Positions 63,981 through 64,000 of a stretch of DNA of 64,000 bases are shown piece after piece (the stretch's first letter is position 1; every line of letters begins with the position of its first letter). The stretch comes from Pseudosulfitobacter pseudonitzschiae (GTDB taxonomy: Bacteria > Pseudomonadota > Alphaproteobacteria > Rhodobacterales > Rhodobacteraceae), in assembly GCF_900129395.1 (NCBI RefSeq), contig NZ_FQVP01000002.1, forward strand, positions 1 through 64,000, written 5' to 3'. The notes below the pieces were generated by a model. The model made no database searches, was not told the origin of the DNA, and was given only the letters and a program-made list of their open reading frames with translations. Made by a program: the position numbers and the translations under genes.

Positions 63981-64000
63981 TATGTGGGCCGTGTTGCGAC
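63967..64000 (+). CDS. start of a downstream gene, cut by the window edge
   Basis: An ATG overlapping the last codons of the MBOAT gene by 14 nt opens a frame MRISDMWAVLR that is still open at the window end. Partners of AlgI-like acyltransferases (AlgJ/AlgX/DHHW type) are usually encoded here, but eleven codons cannot show the family. Confidence 0.4.
   Translation, partial: MRISDMWAVLR

Noticed and set aside
30792-64000. Possibility that the region is a prophage or integrative element
   Set aside because: No phage structural, integrase or transfer genes are present. All genes fit polysaccharide or peptide synthesis.

Overview
The window looks like a chromosomal stretch of an alphaproteobacterium, most likely a marine Rhodobacterales (roseobacter-type) strain. 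The reasons are high-GC coding sequence, many TRAP transporters, a TAXI-TRAP operon with a DUF1850 gene and DctB/DctD-like regulators, CoA-transferase/enoyl-CoA hydratase sets, and an ExoY/ExoF-style exopolysaccharide locus. No phage, integrase, intact insertion sequence, CRISPR array or rRNA was seen.

Layout. (1) 18-129: initiator tRNA-Met with its terminator. (2) 520-7111, minus strand: TAXI-TRAP uptake operon (receptor, fused permease, DUF1850, DctB-like kinase, DctD-like regulator). (3) 7381-18161: organic-acid/CoA locus. A seven-gene minus-strand series (GntR regulator, ABC importer, class III CoA-transferase, enoyl-CoA hydratase, malonyl-CoA-synthetase-like ligase) stands opposite a plus-strand series (quinone oxidoreductase-like enzyme, enoyl-CoA hydratase, GST). 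(4) 18286-30732: aromatic-compound catabolic island with a CYP199A-like P450, MhpA-like flavin monooxygenase, TRAP transporter, IclR regulator, FAH-family hydrolase, beta-keto acid cleavage enzyme, GST, quinone oxidoreductase and extradiol dioxygenase. Four copies of a 17-bp motif (TGTCC-N7-GGACA or one mismatch) lie before its transcription units and predict an IclR regulon. The [2Fe-2S] ferredoxin expected to serve the P450 survives only as a broken gene. (5) 30792-64000: exopolysaccharide locus (glycosyltransferases, ExoY-like initiating enzyme, polymerase, chain-length/tyrosine kinase, export protein, flippase, MBOAT acyltransferase) with an embedded NRPS/PKS system.

The NRPS/PKS system has a 3273-residue megasynthase (A-PCP-KS-AT-ACP-aminotransferase-C-A-PCP), a separate C-PCP-thioesterase protein and a phosphopantetheinyl transferase. 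The megasynthase should make a beta-amino-acyl unit by malonyl extension and direct transamination of the beta-keto group, then join it to an amino acid that the second A domain's pocket suggests is glycine. The C-PCP-TE protein is unusual: its condensation motif reads HN in place of HH, and its thioesterase nucleophile is Cys in place of Ser. It is translationally coupled to a GINT1-like propeller protein and a GH39/PslG-like glycosidase, so the peptide product may decorate, cap or be co-exported with the polysaccharide. That last link is inference.

Limits: no alignment, structure or database search was run. Family names rest on recognised motifs and context, and start sites are chosen from reading frame, Shine-Dalgarno-like sequence and gene overlaps.
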